This document shows, one piece after another, positions 10,654 through 22,634 of a stretch of 64,000 nt of DNA. Positions within the stretch are counted from its first letter, which is position 1. Each line of letters begins with the position of its first letter. This stretch comes from Hordeum vulgare subsp. vulgare (taxonomy: Eukaryota; Streptophyta; Magnoliopsida; Poales; Poaceae): NCBI RefSeq assembly GCF_904849725.1, contig NC_058518.1:330730581-330794580 (forward strand), given 5' to 3'. The position numbers were made by a program, and so were the translations under genes. The notes beneath the pieces are model-generated. The model searched no databases. It saw only the letters and a program-made list of their open reading frames with translations, and was not told the DNA's origin.

Positions 10654-12577
10654 ATCTCCTCCTTTTTGTTTGTTGATGACAATCATACATGTAGTATAAA
10701 AGACAATGCATTGTGTTTCATAAGAGCACAAGTCATATGATAATTTTGATTGAGCTCCCCCTCAATTGTGCATCTTTGGATTAGCAATAATTCAATGCAC
10801 ATATGTTATGTTTGCACATGGGAGAGTGTTTGAAACATAAGCAAGCCATAGACAACCCATGAACACAAGATCATATGATAGAGAGATATGATAGCATATA
10901 TGATAGTTCTTCAGATACATCATACCATATCACAATTAAAGTCTTACCACCAAATAGACATAACAAAAATATATGGTTCACTCATAGCAAAGCAAATGTA
11001 TGGTTCACACGATAGCATAGCCAAAATAGATACTACTTCTCCCGCTTTGTCAGGAACAGACAAAAAGTGCGAAGATACTACTACACGAAGTGAGATCACT
11101 CCTAGTGGAAGTCATCGCCATCAACCACCCCGTCGAAGAACTCAGTGTACTCGTCACGGGATGTAAACTCGAAGGAGGAGGTAGATGGAGCAGGTGGGAG
11201 AGGATCTTCCTTGCTCACCGGACTGCCACGAGAGTGGAGACACTTCTTAAGCTAATTCTTGGAGAGGATTATGCGCGTTTGGACATCATGATTCTTCTAA
11301 TAGTTGAAAGTGATAACCTTCATGATGGTAGACTAGGCTTTCCCCATGTAGGAGGCAAGGCGGCCAAAGTTCTCCTTCAGAGAGGAAGAATGAGCATAAG
11401 CCCTCTAGGGCTGAGCTGGAGCCTTGCCCTCGGCTGAAGGTGTCCTCTTGGACAGACAGGAGCAATGGGGTGGACAAGGGCAACCTCGAAAATATGATGA
11501 GAGGCTTCCACTTGGAATGCACAACTCTCTTGGCAACCGCAAAGGGTTAGTGTGATCAATCATAGCGTGGATATATGATCATAAGGAAACTGACGCGTGT
11601 GCAAGAAACTCGCCACACAAATCTCATGCGAGATGTAGTGTGCCGTGTCAACAGGGTTCTTGGGATAAATGTGCATGCACACCATGAGGTTAGTGCAATA
11701 TCTGCAAGCCCACAAGTGATATCTCTTCTTTTGATAAAGGGTGCAAAGCACAGACTAAAAGAGAATATAGTAAAAAGACCGAAAGATAGAGACCTCATTA
11801 GATGGATACTTGAGGTCCTCGTTTGTGATATAACCGGCAGATTTTATAAGTGGTATAAAATCATCAATCTTCATGTGTGTATGATCAGGATGCCCGCCAT
11901 GAAATTGATGACCAACATCATAAAGGCCGACGGGACAGACATCTGGGCTAAGTCCTGCACATCCATTCCAGAAATGGGCGATTCGTTGCTCTCTCGTAAC
12001 GGGATGGCCGGATTTACGGAGTTGTGTGCCAGAAATCTGGGGTCTGGGAAGTTCGCCGAAGCTGGACGTGTCGGATGTACAGCAGGGGTGCTGGATGTCC
12101 GGCGCCTCGGGATGTGCTATTTTTGCTCTATGGTAACTTGACGGGTCGGATATCCAGCGTGTATGCCGGATGTCCGGCAGGTGAGACTTTTGTGCATGAT
12201 AATCTAGAGATAGGCCATATGGTGACTCCGCCAAGAAGGCTTACAAGATATATGTAGATGAAATGGTAAATCACATGTAGAGGAAATCATGCGACTTAAA
12301 ATAATGTACACTTGCTCGATCTCACAAGATGATAAGGAGCAAAGCTACCATATGTGAGGATAAGTGATTTGGCACCGCGAAGATTTCAACCTTGAGCCCA
12401 ACATCACTACTCCATCATTTAAGCTACTATAGTTTTGACAAATATAGTGACTTTGAGAGTGTTTGGTTTATTTGTGCATCACATAGAGACAAGAAGATTC
12501 ATTAATTGAATCCCCCCCTAAATATATGCTTACATCTAGACAAGACATGACATAATTGTATACATGTGGACAAGATT
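10654..12577 (-). other. 3' internal region of Copia element D (polypurine tract and non-coding)
   Basis: The polypurine tract is at 10654-10668 (minus-strand reading AAAAAGGAGGAGAT). The rest, between the end of pol and the LTR, holds only broken open frames (for example 11755-12234 minus and 11575-12141 plus) with no family I recognise. SIRE-lineage elements usually have a long region here, sometimes with an envelope-like ORF; the debris could be such an ORF, but I see no membrane segments or motifs that show it. Several CCGG-containing motifs of the type GGATGTCCGGC recur near 12070-12180 and also in the LTR near 10290. Confidence 0.5.
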
Positions 12578-13914
12578 TCACATAATGCTATCAAGCTCCA
12601 AGATACCAATTTCCCTCCTAAGTTGACAGAACCTTGCTTCGTCCAATGGTTTGGTTAAGATGTTGGCAAGTTGCATATCTGTGCCAACATGAGCAATATC
12701 AATGTCACCCTTTTGCACATGGTCTCTTAAAAAGTGATATCGAATGTCAATGTGCTTGGTGCGAGGATGATAAATAGGGTTTTCAGCAATCTTGATGGCA
12801 TTTTCATTGTCATATAGGAGAGGCATATTTCTTTAAGTGATACCATAGTCCTTAAAAGTTTGCCTCATCCATAGTAATTGAGTTGCACAACTTGCAGTTG
12901 TAATGTATGCGACTTTACGGTGGATAGAGAGACACAATTTTGCTTCTTCGAGTACCAACTTACCAAGGAGCATCCAAGAAATTGACATGCCCGAGAGGTA
13001 GACATCATTCCCACCTCATCTCTGTCCCAATCTGCATCCGTGTACCCAACGAGATCAAACTTGGCATCCTTGGGGTACCATAGACCCAACTTTGTGGTGT
13101 GAACAAGGTATCTAAGAATATGCTTAACCGCCTTATAATGACATTAACTAGGGGAAGCTTGAAATCTTGCACACATGCCTACACTTAACATGATGTCCGG
13201 TCTAGATGCACAAAGATAAAGAAAAGGACCAATCATAGAGCGGTAAATAGATGGGTCAAATGGGATATTGTTTGTATCTTTGTTAACAACAAGTTTGGTT
13301 AGCATCGGTGTCTTACATGGACTTGCATTTGTCATACTGAACTTCTTAGGAAGGTCCTTGAGATATTTGGTTTGGGACAAGAAACATCCTTCTAGAAATT
13401 GTTGAATTCGAAAACCGAGAAAGAACTTCAAGTCCGCATTGTGTGACATGTCAAAGGTCACAGTCATGGAGGCCGCAAACTTCTTGCACAGATGAATGTT
13501 ACATGAACCAAAAATGATGTCATCTACGTAGGTTTGGCATAAGATCAAATCACTTTTTCCCTTTTTGAAAGAGTAGGATCTATCACCCCTCTCACAAAAC
13601 CATCATCGAGTAGAAACTTCTGAAGATGATCATACCAAGCACGAGGTCCTTGTTTGAGGCCATACTAAGCCTTTTGAAGTTTATACACATAGTGTTTGTG
13701 ATCGGGGTCAACGAAACTGGGTGGCTGTGATACATATACTTCTTCTTGTAAAGGACCGTTAAGAAAAAGCACTCTTCACATCCATTTGATGTAAAGTAGA
13801 ACCATTTAAAGTGGCATAAGCAAGTAAGATGCGAATTTATTAAAGGCAGGCAACAGGAGCAAAGGTCTCATCAAAGTCCAAACCTTTAACTTGTGAGTAC
13901 CCTAGTGCCACTAA
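12578..13914 (-). pseudogene. Copia D reverse transcriptase C-terminal half and RNase H
   Basis: On the minus strand this region encodes most of a Copia reverse transcriptase and its RNase H. From 13548 downward the frame reads TYVDDIIFGS, the YVDD catalytic box (13519-13530), followed by KFFLGFRIQQ and LSQTKYLKDL. RNase H follows with GYTDADW near 13050 and NENAIKIAENP with HTKHIDI-type sequence (TKHIDIRYHFLRDHV) at 12578-12826. The segment next to the insertion (13800-13914) reads LGYSQVKGLDFDETFAP-like sequence. Stops and frameshifts separate the pieces. The motif set fits the SIRE/Maximus lineage. The upstream part of the same domain continues beyond the DNA transposon at 13915-14947. Confidence 0.85.
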
Positions 13915-14947
13915 GGCCCTATTCTTTTCACCCAGGATTCTACAGAATCTAGATTCTTGAAAGTTCTCCAAGAATCTGTCACCTAGTTCTTTTCGCAGAT
14001 TGTAGTTTGAGATTCTAGAAATTGTTGTGTGCTGAAATGTCTGTATTACCCTTAAACGAAAGTTGTTTGATTAATTGCAAACACTTTGTTATTTTTAACG
14101 GTAACGAAAGTGATTTACGACTGTCATAAAAAGTGCTAAATATTACAATGGATTTATGTTTTGTTCATTACAAAAAGTCCATAAAAGAATGATTAATCTC
14201 AAGGTACAATGGATTTACAATGGATTTAAAGCATCAATCCATCCATCCATCTAACAAATTCCACATCAATCCATCCACCTATTTGAAACTACAACATCAG
14301 CAAGCATCTACCTATAGGAACAAAGAGATGGGAAAAGAATGGCTCACCATGAGCGTCGAGGTGCAGCGAAGGGAGGCCGTCGAGGTGCGCGGGGTGGACA
14401 ACGGGGCGGGGCGGACGCAGCGGAGGAAACCTGGCAAGCGGCGACGACGACCTGGCCGCCGTCGGCAGCGAGGGCCGGCGGTGCGGCAACCCTAGTCGTT
14501 GTTGTTGGAGCAGCGGGACGTGGCAGAGTTGCCGTGTGGGGTGGACTATGAGGCAGGGCGGGAGATGAAGGGAACGAGGCCTATAGCGGGGGGCACGACC
14601 TGTTCGGTGGCGGCGGCCAGGGCCGGTGGCGGCAGCGAGGTGTGTTCCACGGGGATGTGTCTCGAGCGTGTCCGCCGAGCATCCGGTCGTTCTCTAGCTG
14701 GATAGCTCGGTAGCAATTTGTAGGTAAGTAGCCGATACAATAGGAGTACATCTATATTTCCAAACATTTTCTTTTGAGGGACTAGCCAGAATCCTGAGAT
14801 TGTGGGAAAAATCAGGTTTTCTATAGATTTTGCATTGCACTAGGATTCTGCAGAATCCGGTGCAGATTTTGGAAACTCAACCGAGTTCTTTTGGCTCGGG
14901 ATTTTTGGAACTGGGATTCTCTAGAATGTGCTGAAAAGACCTGGCCC
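13915..14947. mobile_element. Non-autonomous PIF/Harbinger-like DNA transposon
   Basis: A 1033-bp block interrupts the Copia D reverse transcriptase between the residues KAM and LVALGYSQ. It begins GGCCCTATTCTTTTCA, and its other end read inward is GGGCCAGGTCTTTTCA, so the termini are inverted repeats; AGATTC/GAATCT-rich subterminal sequence is present at both ends. The host bases flanking it are TAA at the left (13912-13914) and AAA at the right (14948-14950), consistent with the 3-bp TWA duplication of Harbinger elements with one later change. The termini are AT-rich but the middle (about 14340-14700) is GC-rich. No transposase is encoded, so it depends on another copy. Confidence 0.8.
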
Positions 14948-15822
14948 AAACATTGCCTTGTTTTTGATGATTACGCCATTCTCATCTTGCTTGTTCTGTA
15001 AGATCCAATTTATTCCAATAAAATTGTGTTCCTTGGTTGGCCTTTTGACTAAAGATCGCACTTTGTTGCGTTCGAAGTTTTTCAACTCTTCTTGCATCAC
15101 AACAATCCAATTGTTGTCCATCAACGCATCTTGTACCTTGAGTGTCTCAACATTAGAGACAAATGAGGAGTGCGCAAAAAAATACATTAACTATTTACAA
15201 GTGACTCTACCTTCCGATAAGCCGGTAAAAATTTGATTAATAGCAACACGATCGGCCACTCAAGGCATGATGGAGGTTAAGGTTTCACGATGTTCAACCT
15301 CATTCCCATGATCAACATATGGATCAGTAGTGTGTGGTGGAAGATCTTCTTCTTCATGCATCATTTGTTGAAGTTCACCATCATCATGAGGTTCGTAATA
15401 ATCACTATGTGTATGTTCTTATTCTTGTTCGTGTACTTGACGATGATCTTGTTCTTGTTCGTGTACTTCATGATGATCTTGTTCTTGTGTAGAGTCTTGT
15501 TCTTGTTTTTGGATTATGGATCCTCTTGAGAACTGGAATCTTGTGGTTATGTTGCTGTAGAAGTAGTTTGAGTATGAGTGGTACTTGTGTCTACATATCC
15601 ACCTTCACGAGGAACATGTTCCATTGGTAGGAGAGCACGTACACTCATGGTCAAAATATCTCTTGAAGATTCTTTATCACCTACATCACTTAGATCAACT
15701 TGCTCCCCATGGGAGCCATTAAATTCATCAAACACTACATCACAAGTTTCTACAACGCATCAATTGGATCTGTTGTAGACCCTATAGGCTTAAGAGTTTG
15801 ATCCATAACCAATAAAAGACCT
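14948..15822 (-). pseudogene. Copia D reverse transcriptase N-terminus and integrase-RT linker
   Basis: On the minus strand 15187-14948 reads FAHSSFVSNVETLKVQDAL followed by NNWIVVMQEELKNFERNKV and WILQNKQDENGVIIKNKAM, the start of a Copia reverse transcriptase. Upstream of it (15822-15190) is an acidic, glutamate/aspartate/histidine-rich linker with a 30-base tandem repeat and the segment GLSEGRVTCK. Such an acidic spacer between integrase and reverse transcriptase is usual in SIRE-lineage elements. Several stops interrupt the frame. The reverse transcriptase continues after the DNA transposon, in the feature ending at 13914. Confidence 0.8.
15417..15490. repeat. 30-bp tandem repeat in the Copia D linker
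   Basis: Units start at 15417, 15447 and (partial) 15477, each TCTTGTTCTTGTTCGTGTAC followed by a short TTGACGATGA-type tail. On the minus strand in the pol frame each unit encodes ten residues of the pattern DHRQVHEQEQ, giving a Q/E/H-rich repeat in the spacer between integrase and reverse transcriptase. Confidence 0.85.
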
Positions 15823-16829
15823 TCAATTGTTTTGAATTGAAATTTTCCTAACGTTCTTTCTTTTTAAGAATGAAGCATTTGCATCCCAAACCGAGAAGTA
15901 CTTGCCATTGGGCTTGTTTCCAGTTAGGATCTCATATGGGGTCTTATCCAATATTTTGTGAAGAAAAATAAGGTTTGATGCATGACATGCGGTGTTGATG
16001 GCTTCGGACCAAAAACTATGCGGTGAGTTGTACTTATCCAACATGGACCTTGATTTTTCCACAAGCGTGCAGTTCCTCCTCTCGGCTAGCCCATTTGGGT
16101 GGGGTGTATGGTGCATAGTATTGATGCTCAAATCCTTCATTACTAATAAACTCTTCCAAGGTGTAGTTCTTGAATTCAGAACCATTGTCACTTCTTGTTG
16201 CCAATATTTCTGTGAAAAACAAGCATTGAGCTTGCTTGGCAAAATTAGTGAAAGTGATCTTTGTCTCGCCCTTGGACTTGAGGAAGAACATCGTTGTGTA
16301 TTTTGAGTAATCATCAACAATAACAATTCCATACTTCTTCCCACCAAGACTACCCCATGAAGGAGGCCCAAATATATTCACATGAAGGAGCTCCAAAGGT
16401 CTGGAGGTTGATATTATATTCTTGGGGGATGCTTTGATTGATATTGCTTCCCGGCTATGCATGAACTACACACATGATCTTTCTCAAAAGATACATTAGT
16501 TAGTCCAAGGATGTGTTCATCCTTTAATAAATCTAGAACATTTATCATGCCGACATGGGCTTGTCGAAGATGCCATAGCCAGCCCTTATCGACCTTGGCC
16601 ATGAGGCAAGTTGCATGGAATGTTCTCTCTTTCGAGAAACCAGTCGTGTTAAGATTGCCATCAACTCCCCCACAAAGGCAATTTCAAGAGTGTCTCTCTT
16701 AAAGACTTTCACATCTGTTAGTCCAAGTAGTGTATCATAACCAACAGAAACAAATTGACGAACATAAAGCAAATGATATTTAAGGGATTGTGCAAACATG
16801 ACATTTGCATGTGACACATCATTGGTGAT
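15823..16829 (-). pseudogene. Copia D integrase
   Basis: The minus strand encodes a GAG-pre-integrase/zinc region (WHLRQAHVG, then CSSCIAGKQ, about 16600-16450) followed by the catalytic core. The core shows VDDYSKYTTMFFLKSK, SDNGSEFKN, and, after a frameshift near 16100, NGLAERRNCT and SFWSEAINTACH. The first catalytic aspartate, normally in LLHMDLFGP-type sequence, is asparagine here (LLHVNIFGP, codon at 16376-16378), and a stop lies between the zinc region and the core. The protease and gag of the same element are displaced to 45610-47903 and 56579-57000 by the insertions of elements B and BARE1. It cannot make a working integrase. Confidence 0.88.
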
Positions 16830-17144
16830 TGATGGGGGGTTAACCCCGGGGTAGGCTCATCGAGCCTACTCCTTTGCATCCAAGAGTAAAGGGAGGCATT
16901 AGCTTCCTCTAGATGGTCAACTCCTCTTGGCCGGCTGGGGAGCTCTTGCCGGCTGGGGGCGAGAGGACAATCCATCCTAGTCGGCTGGGAAGCACTTGCC
17001 GGCAAGGAGCGAGATGAAAACTTCAAGGATCACTAGCGAGGCCGCTAGCCGGCTAGGCAGCCCTAGTCACATCCAACCCTAGGTTGGGACTAGACTCTAC
17101 GAATAAAGGCGAATACGTGTCAGCATAGGTACAAGGTCCGGGCG
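16830..17144 (+). repeat. 5' LTR of element B, first part
   Basis: This is the first 315 bases of the 5' LTR, aligning with 44599-44906 of the 3' LTR (shared GGTAGGCTCRTCGAGCCTAC, GCCGGCT repeats and CATCCAACCCTAGG). It stops at 17144 where element C is inserted; the last five bases GGGCG are one copy of C's target duplication. The LTR resumes at 25502. Confidence 0.92.
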
Positions 17145-18799
17145 TGCTACTGCAACAAAAGACCTTCCAATGGCGCGAGAAACAAGCGTGCTGACGGGAG
17201 ACTATTCTTGTCTTGATACTCCTCGGCAAAGGCACCAGGAATCCTTCTGCTGCGGCTACGCCTTTAGGGACTTCCTTGGCAAATATGCAAAGGATTCCCC
17301 TGTGGCCTTGGAGCCTTGTGTTGGTGTTCCCTCGAAGCGGAAAGGGTGATGTAGCACAGCGGCGGTAAGTATTTCCCTCATATTTGAGAACCAAGGTATT
17401 GATCCAGTGAAGGATTATCACAAGTACCTGCACAAATACAAAGAGCTTGCACCCAACGCTATGAAGGGGTTGTCAATCCCTTATAGATTGTTTGCCAAGT
17501 GAGAACTGAAAGCAAAAAGGAACAAAGCAAAGTAAATGCAAAAGTGGAAACGATAGGTGTGAATAGACCCGGGGGCCGTAGTGTTCACTAGCGGCTTCTC
17601 TCATGAAAGCAGGTAGACGGTGAGTGAACGAATTACTGTCGAGCAATTGATAGAACCGCGCAAAGTCGTGACGTTATCTACGGCAATGATTATATCTATA
17701 GGCATCACATCCAAAATAAGTAGACCGATACTTTCTGCATCTACTACTATTACTCCACACGTCGACCGCTATCCAGCATGCATCTAGTGTATTAAGTTCA
17801 TGAGAACAGAGTAACGCCTTAAGCAAGATGACATGATGTAGATGGACAATCTCATATCTACGATAAAATCCCATCTTGTTTCCCTTGATGGCAACAACAC
17901 GATGCGTGCCTTGCTGCCCCTTCTATCACTGGGAAAGGTCACCACACGGTATGAACCCAAAACCAAGCACTTCTCCCATTGCAAGAATCATAGATCTAGT
18001 TGGCCAAACAAAACCCAAGACTCGGAGAGACTTACAAGGATATCAAATCATGCAAATAAGAAATCAGCAAAGACTCAAATATATATCATAGATAATCTGA
18101 TCACAAATCTACAATTCATCGGATCTCGACAAACACACCGCCAAAGAGGATTACATCGGATAGATCTCCATCAAGATCATGGAGAACCTTGTATTGAAGA
18201 TCCAATAGAGAGAAGAAGCCATCTACCTACTAACTACGGACCCGTAGGTCTGAAGTGAACTACTCACGACTCATTGGAGGGGCGATGATGTTGATGAAGA
18301 AGCCGTCCAACTCCAAAGTCCCCTCCGGCAGGGCACCGAGAAGGATCTCCAGATGAGATCTCGCGGAAATGGAAGCTTGCGGCGGCGGAAAAGTGTTTTC
18401 GTGGATGCCGTGATTTTTTCTGGATTTTTAGGGAATTTATAGGCCAAAGACCTAGGGCAGGGGAGCGCCAGGGGGGCCACAAGCTTGGTTGCCACGGCCT
18501 CCCCCTGGCCGCGGCAACAGGGCTTGTGGGCCCCATGTGGGCCGACTTGCTTGGCCCTCAAGCCTCCCGATCTTCTTCCGTTCTGGAAAAAATTATTTCG
18601 GGGATTTTATTCAGTTTGGAATCCGTTCCAAATTCAGATCTGAAAAGAGGCAAAAACACAGAAAAAACAGGAACTGGCGCTTGCCACTGAGTTAATAAGT
18701 TAGTCCCAAAAAAGATATAAAAGGTAAACAAAACATCCAAAGTTGACAAGATACCAGCGTGAAACCATCAAAAATTATAGATACGTTTGATATGTATCA
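17145..18799 (-). repeat. 3' LTR of element C
   Basis: On the minus strand it starts TGATACATATCAAACG at 18799 and ends TTGCAGTAGCA at 17145. Outside its start lies AAGCTTGGGGATGCT, the polypurine tract typical of this group. It is nearly identical to 23846-25501: in the first hundred bases of the plus strand I count about six differences. Confidence 0.93.
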
Positions 18800-21516
18800 A
18801 GCATCCCCAAGCTTAACTCCTGCTTGTCCTCGAGTAGGGAAGTGATAAAGAATGAATTTTTGATGCTTTCATGCTACCTAGCATAGATGTCCTTTGTAAC
18901 TCCTCTTATGTGACGTGAATGTTCAGATCCATTAGATTCAAAGCAATAGTTTGCTATTGACATGGAAACAATAATAATTCAAGCAAACTAGCAAGGTAAT
19001 CATGAACTTTCAAAATAACAAGCCCAAAATAAAGTTATCCCTACAAAATCATATAGTCTGGCTACGCTCTATCATCATTGCACAACAAATTTAAATCATG
19101 CACAACCCCGGTATTGGCCAAGTAATTGCTTTCACACCTTTACTTTCTCAAACCTTTTCAACTCTCACGGAATACATGAGCGTGAGCCATGGTCTTAGCA
19201 CTATAAGTGATGTGGAGTGTGGTGGAGGTTGCAAGACAAACAAGGAGAAGATGGTCACATTGACTATGCATATCAATGAGCTATGGAGATGCTCATCAAT
19301 AGATGTCAATGTGAATGAGTAGGGATTGCCATACAAATGATGCACTAGAGCTAAGAGTATGTGAAAGCTCTTAAAGAAAACTAGTGGGTGTGCATCCAAC
19401 TTGCTTTCTCACGAAGACCTAAGGCAAATTTGAGGAAGCCTATCATTGGAATATACAAGCCAAGTTATATAATGAAAATTTCCCACTAGCTATATGGTGG
19501 TGACAAAACGAGAGACTCTCAATCATGAAGATCATGGTGCTTAATATGCACAAGTGTGGAAAGGTGGTAGCATTGTCCCATCTCTCTTTTTCTCTCATTT
19601 TTTGGTGGGCTCTTTGGCCTCTTTTTTTTATATATATTTTTTTATATTTTGGTGGGCATCTTTGGCCTCTTTTTGTATATGTGCTTCGCTGGCCTCTTTT
19701 ATTTTCTCACATGGGACAATGCTCCATCAATGATGATCATCACACTTACAACTCAAAACTTAGAGCAATGATGACTCTATATGGAATGCCTTCGGTAGTG
19801 TACCATGACAATGATCTAGCATGGCATAGACATTAATGGAAACATCATGCTAGCTATCTTACGATCATGCAATGGCAATGTACACGTGGTGGCACATGTC
19901 ATGGTGGTAGTTGCATGGCAATATATCTCGGAATGACTTTGAAAAAGCCATAGTAGGTAGGTATGGTGGCTGTTTTGAGGGTGGCTAATGGTGGGTTTTG
20001 TGCACCGGCAAAAGTTGCACGACACTAAAGAAGATAGTGATGGTGGAAGGTGAAAGTGCATCTAAACCATGGACTCAACATTAGATATGAAGAACTCATA
20101 TACTTGTTGCAAAATTTTTATTAGTAATCGAAACAAAGCATTCAACGCATACTCCTAGGGGAAGGGCTGGTAGGTATAAACCATAGGGCGATCCCGACCG
20201 CCACACAAAGGATGACAATCAATAGACTAATCATGCTCAGACTTCATCACATAGCAGTTCACCATACGTGCATGCTACAGAATCACTAACTTCAACACAA
20301 GTATTTCTAGATCCACAACACCTTACTAATATAACTTCAATATTACCATAACCACAACTCAAAACTAATTGAGATGAATCAAACTTCTCTAACTATTCAA
20401 TGCACATGAAGGTGGAAGTTTTCGTATCCCTTTGGATAACTACCCCTTTTGAGACTACTTTCATAGCATAGATCAACTACCAAGCCACGCACCGCCGTGC
20501 TCTAAAAGATAGAAGTGAAGCACACAGAGCAAAATCAACTAGCTCAAAAGATATAAGTGAAGCATATGTGAGCTGAATTGTCTACCATAGGATATAAGTG
20601 AAGCTCGACAAAATGACGGTGAGTGCATGTCTCTCTCTCTAGGTGTGCATCAAGGATGATTGTGACACAAAAAAATAAAATACTCCTACGATACAAGATG
20701 CTCCAAGCAAAACACATAACATGTGGTGAATAAAAATATAGCCCGAAGTAACGTTACCGTTGGATTGAAGACGAAAGAGGGGATGCCTTCCCGGGGCATC
20801 CCCAAGCTTAGGATTTTACGACATCCTTGAATCAACTTGGGTTGACTTGGTCATCCCCAAGCTTGAGCTATTTCCAGTCTTTATCTTTTTGTCCATAAGA
20901 ACTTCACCCAAAACTTGAAAACTTCACAACACGAAACTTAAACAGAAACTCGTGATAACATTAGTATAAGAAAGCAAACCACCACTTCCTTAGGTACTGT
21001 AGAAAACTTAAATTCTACTTATGTTGATGTTGGGTTACTGTATTTTCAATCTTCCATGGCTAATACCCCCCGATACTATCCATAGTTTCATCAAAATAAG
21101 CATCCAACTCAACAAAAACAGAATCTGTTAACAGCAGACCAGTCTGTAGCAATCTGTATACTTCGTATACTTCTAGTACTTCCAAAATTCCGAAAATTTA
21201 TGACAGTCTGAAGAATTTGTGTAGAAATCAGAAGCAAAAACAATAAACTCAAAAGCTCTTACAGAAAAAAAAATGAAAATTCGTTTTGTGAGCAGAAAGT
21301 TTCTGTCTTTTCCAGCATGACCAAACGATCACCCCCAAGACTAATCATAACGGTTTTGCTTGGCACAAACGCAAAAAGAAACACAAAAAACACAATCATA
21401 ATAGAATTATGAAAGTGTGGAAAACACAAAACAGAAAGAAAAAGGATAGATTCGTTGGGTTTCCTCCCAACAAGCGCTATTGTTTAACGCCCTTAGCTAG
21501 GCAAAAGGTGACGGAA
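18800..21516 (-). other. Element C 3' internal region, non-coding
   Basis: About 2.7 kb between the protease stop (21517) and the 3' LTR hold only short open frames without recognisable families. A complete Athila element would have reverse transcriptase, RNase H and integrase upstream of such a region; none is seen on either strand. The polypurine tract AAGCTTGGGGATGCT abuts the LTR at 18800-18814. A second similar purine motif (CTTGGGGATGCCCC on the minus strand) occurs near 20795-20810. Confidence 0.65.
19595..19700. repeat. Short imperfect tandem repeat in element C
   Basis: The segment GGTGGGCWTCTTTGGCCTCTTTTT occurs twice (about 19602-19630 and 19650-19675), and a third shortened copy CTGGCCTCTTTTATTTTC follows, with T/A-rich spacers. 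It is low-complexity sequence without an evident role. Confidence 0.7.
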
Positions 21517-22634
21517 TCACGTATAGTCATCTTTGGTGCTCAAACCATAAGTATCCCTCATCATGGATTCATAAGGCAATCTTATTTTCTTTCTAGGAAA
21601 GTGCTCGATGCCATTCTTTAGAGGAAATTGAAATCTAATATTCCCTTCCTTCATATCGATGATAGCACCAATAGTCCTTAGGAAAGGTCTACCAAGAATA
21701 ATGGGACATGAACGATTGCAATCTATGTCAAGTACAATCAAATCCACAGGTACATAGTTCTTATTTGCAACAATAAGAACATCATCGATCCTTCCCATGG
21801 GTTTCTTGAAAGTAGAATCCGCAAGACGCAAATTAAGAGAACACTCTTCAATCTCATGAAAACCAAGAATATCACATAAAGACCTTGGAATCACGGAAAC
21901 ACTAGCACCCAAATCACACAAAGCATTGCACTCATAGTTTTTGATCTTGATTTTGATAGTAGGTTCCCACTCATCATGAAGTTTTCTAGGTATAGAGACT
22001 TCTAGTTCGAGCTTCTCTTCAAGAGATTTCATCATAGCATCTACGATATGCACGGTAAAGGCTTTGCTTTGGCTATAAGCATGTGGAGAGTTTGCAATGG
22101 ATTGCATCAAATAAATGCATTCAAACAAGGAGAAACTATCATAATTGAACTCCCTGAAATCCAAAGTGGGAGTTTCATTACTACCCAAAAATTTGGTTTC
22201 TTCTACTCCACTCTCCACACCTTTATCATCAAGATAGGTGGACTCCGAATCATTGGGGCGTTTTTCAACCAAAGTGGATTCATATCCAGCCCCTTCGTCA
22301 ATAGGTTTGACACGCGAAAACAAAGATTCAAGAGGAGTCATACCAAGCATTTTAAGATCTTCGTGATTTGCATCACTAAAACGCACCCTTTTAAACCATT
22401 TATGCCTAGCGCGAATTTGGGTGGTTCTTTCTTTGCTCTCATTCATGGAGACACGCATAGTTTTCAAAGTTTCATCCAAGTTGACCTTGGGAGGAGCACA
22501 TCTAACTTTCAAAGCATCAATATCACAAGACATCCTATCAACGCTCTTAGCCAAATCATCAATTTTGAGTAGTTTTTCCTCTATGGACGCATTGAAAATC
22601 TTTTGAGAGTTGATGAACTCTTTGATACTACTCT
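21517..22634 (-). pseudogene. Element C gag C-terminus and retroviral-type aspartic protease
   Basis: A minus-strand open frame of 345 codons (22554-21517) ends in a pepsin-like retroelement protease. The active-site motif is LCDLGASVSVIP (about 21930-21895), with the flap-side motif CPIILGRPFL (about 21705-21675). The upstream part of the frame is acidic and low in recognisable motifs and is probably the gag-protease spacer. The protease would cut gag from any polyprotein. The frame then stops; nothing of pol follows. The DLGAS form rather than DTGAS is usual for Athila-type elements. The frame is intact in itself but separated from gag by stops at 22555-22640. Confidence 0.82.

Noticed and set aside
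11575..12234. Open frames of 188 (plus) and 159 (minus) codons considered as a host gene or envelope-like ORF
   Set aside because: They lie in the 3' internal region of Copia D, overlap each other on opposite strands and show no motif, membrane segment or splice pattern that I can defend.
18264..18561. GC-rich open frames at 18264-18561 and 24965-25219
   Set aside because: They occur at the same place in both LTRs of element C and are LTR sequence.
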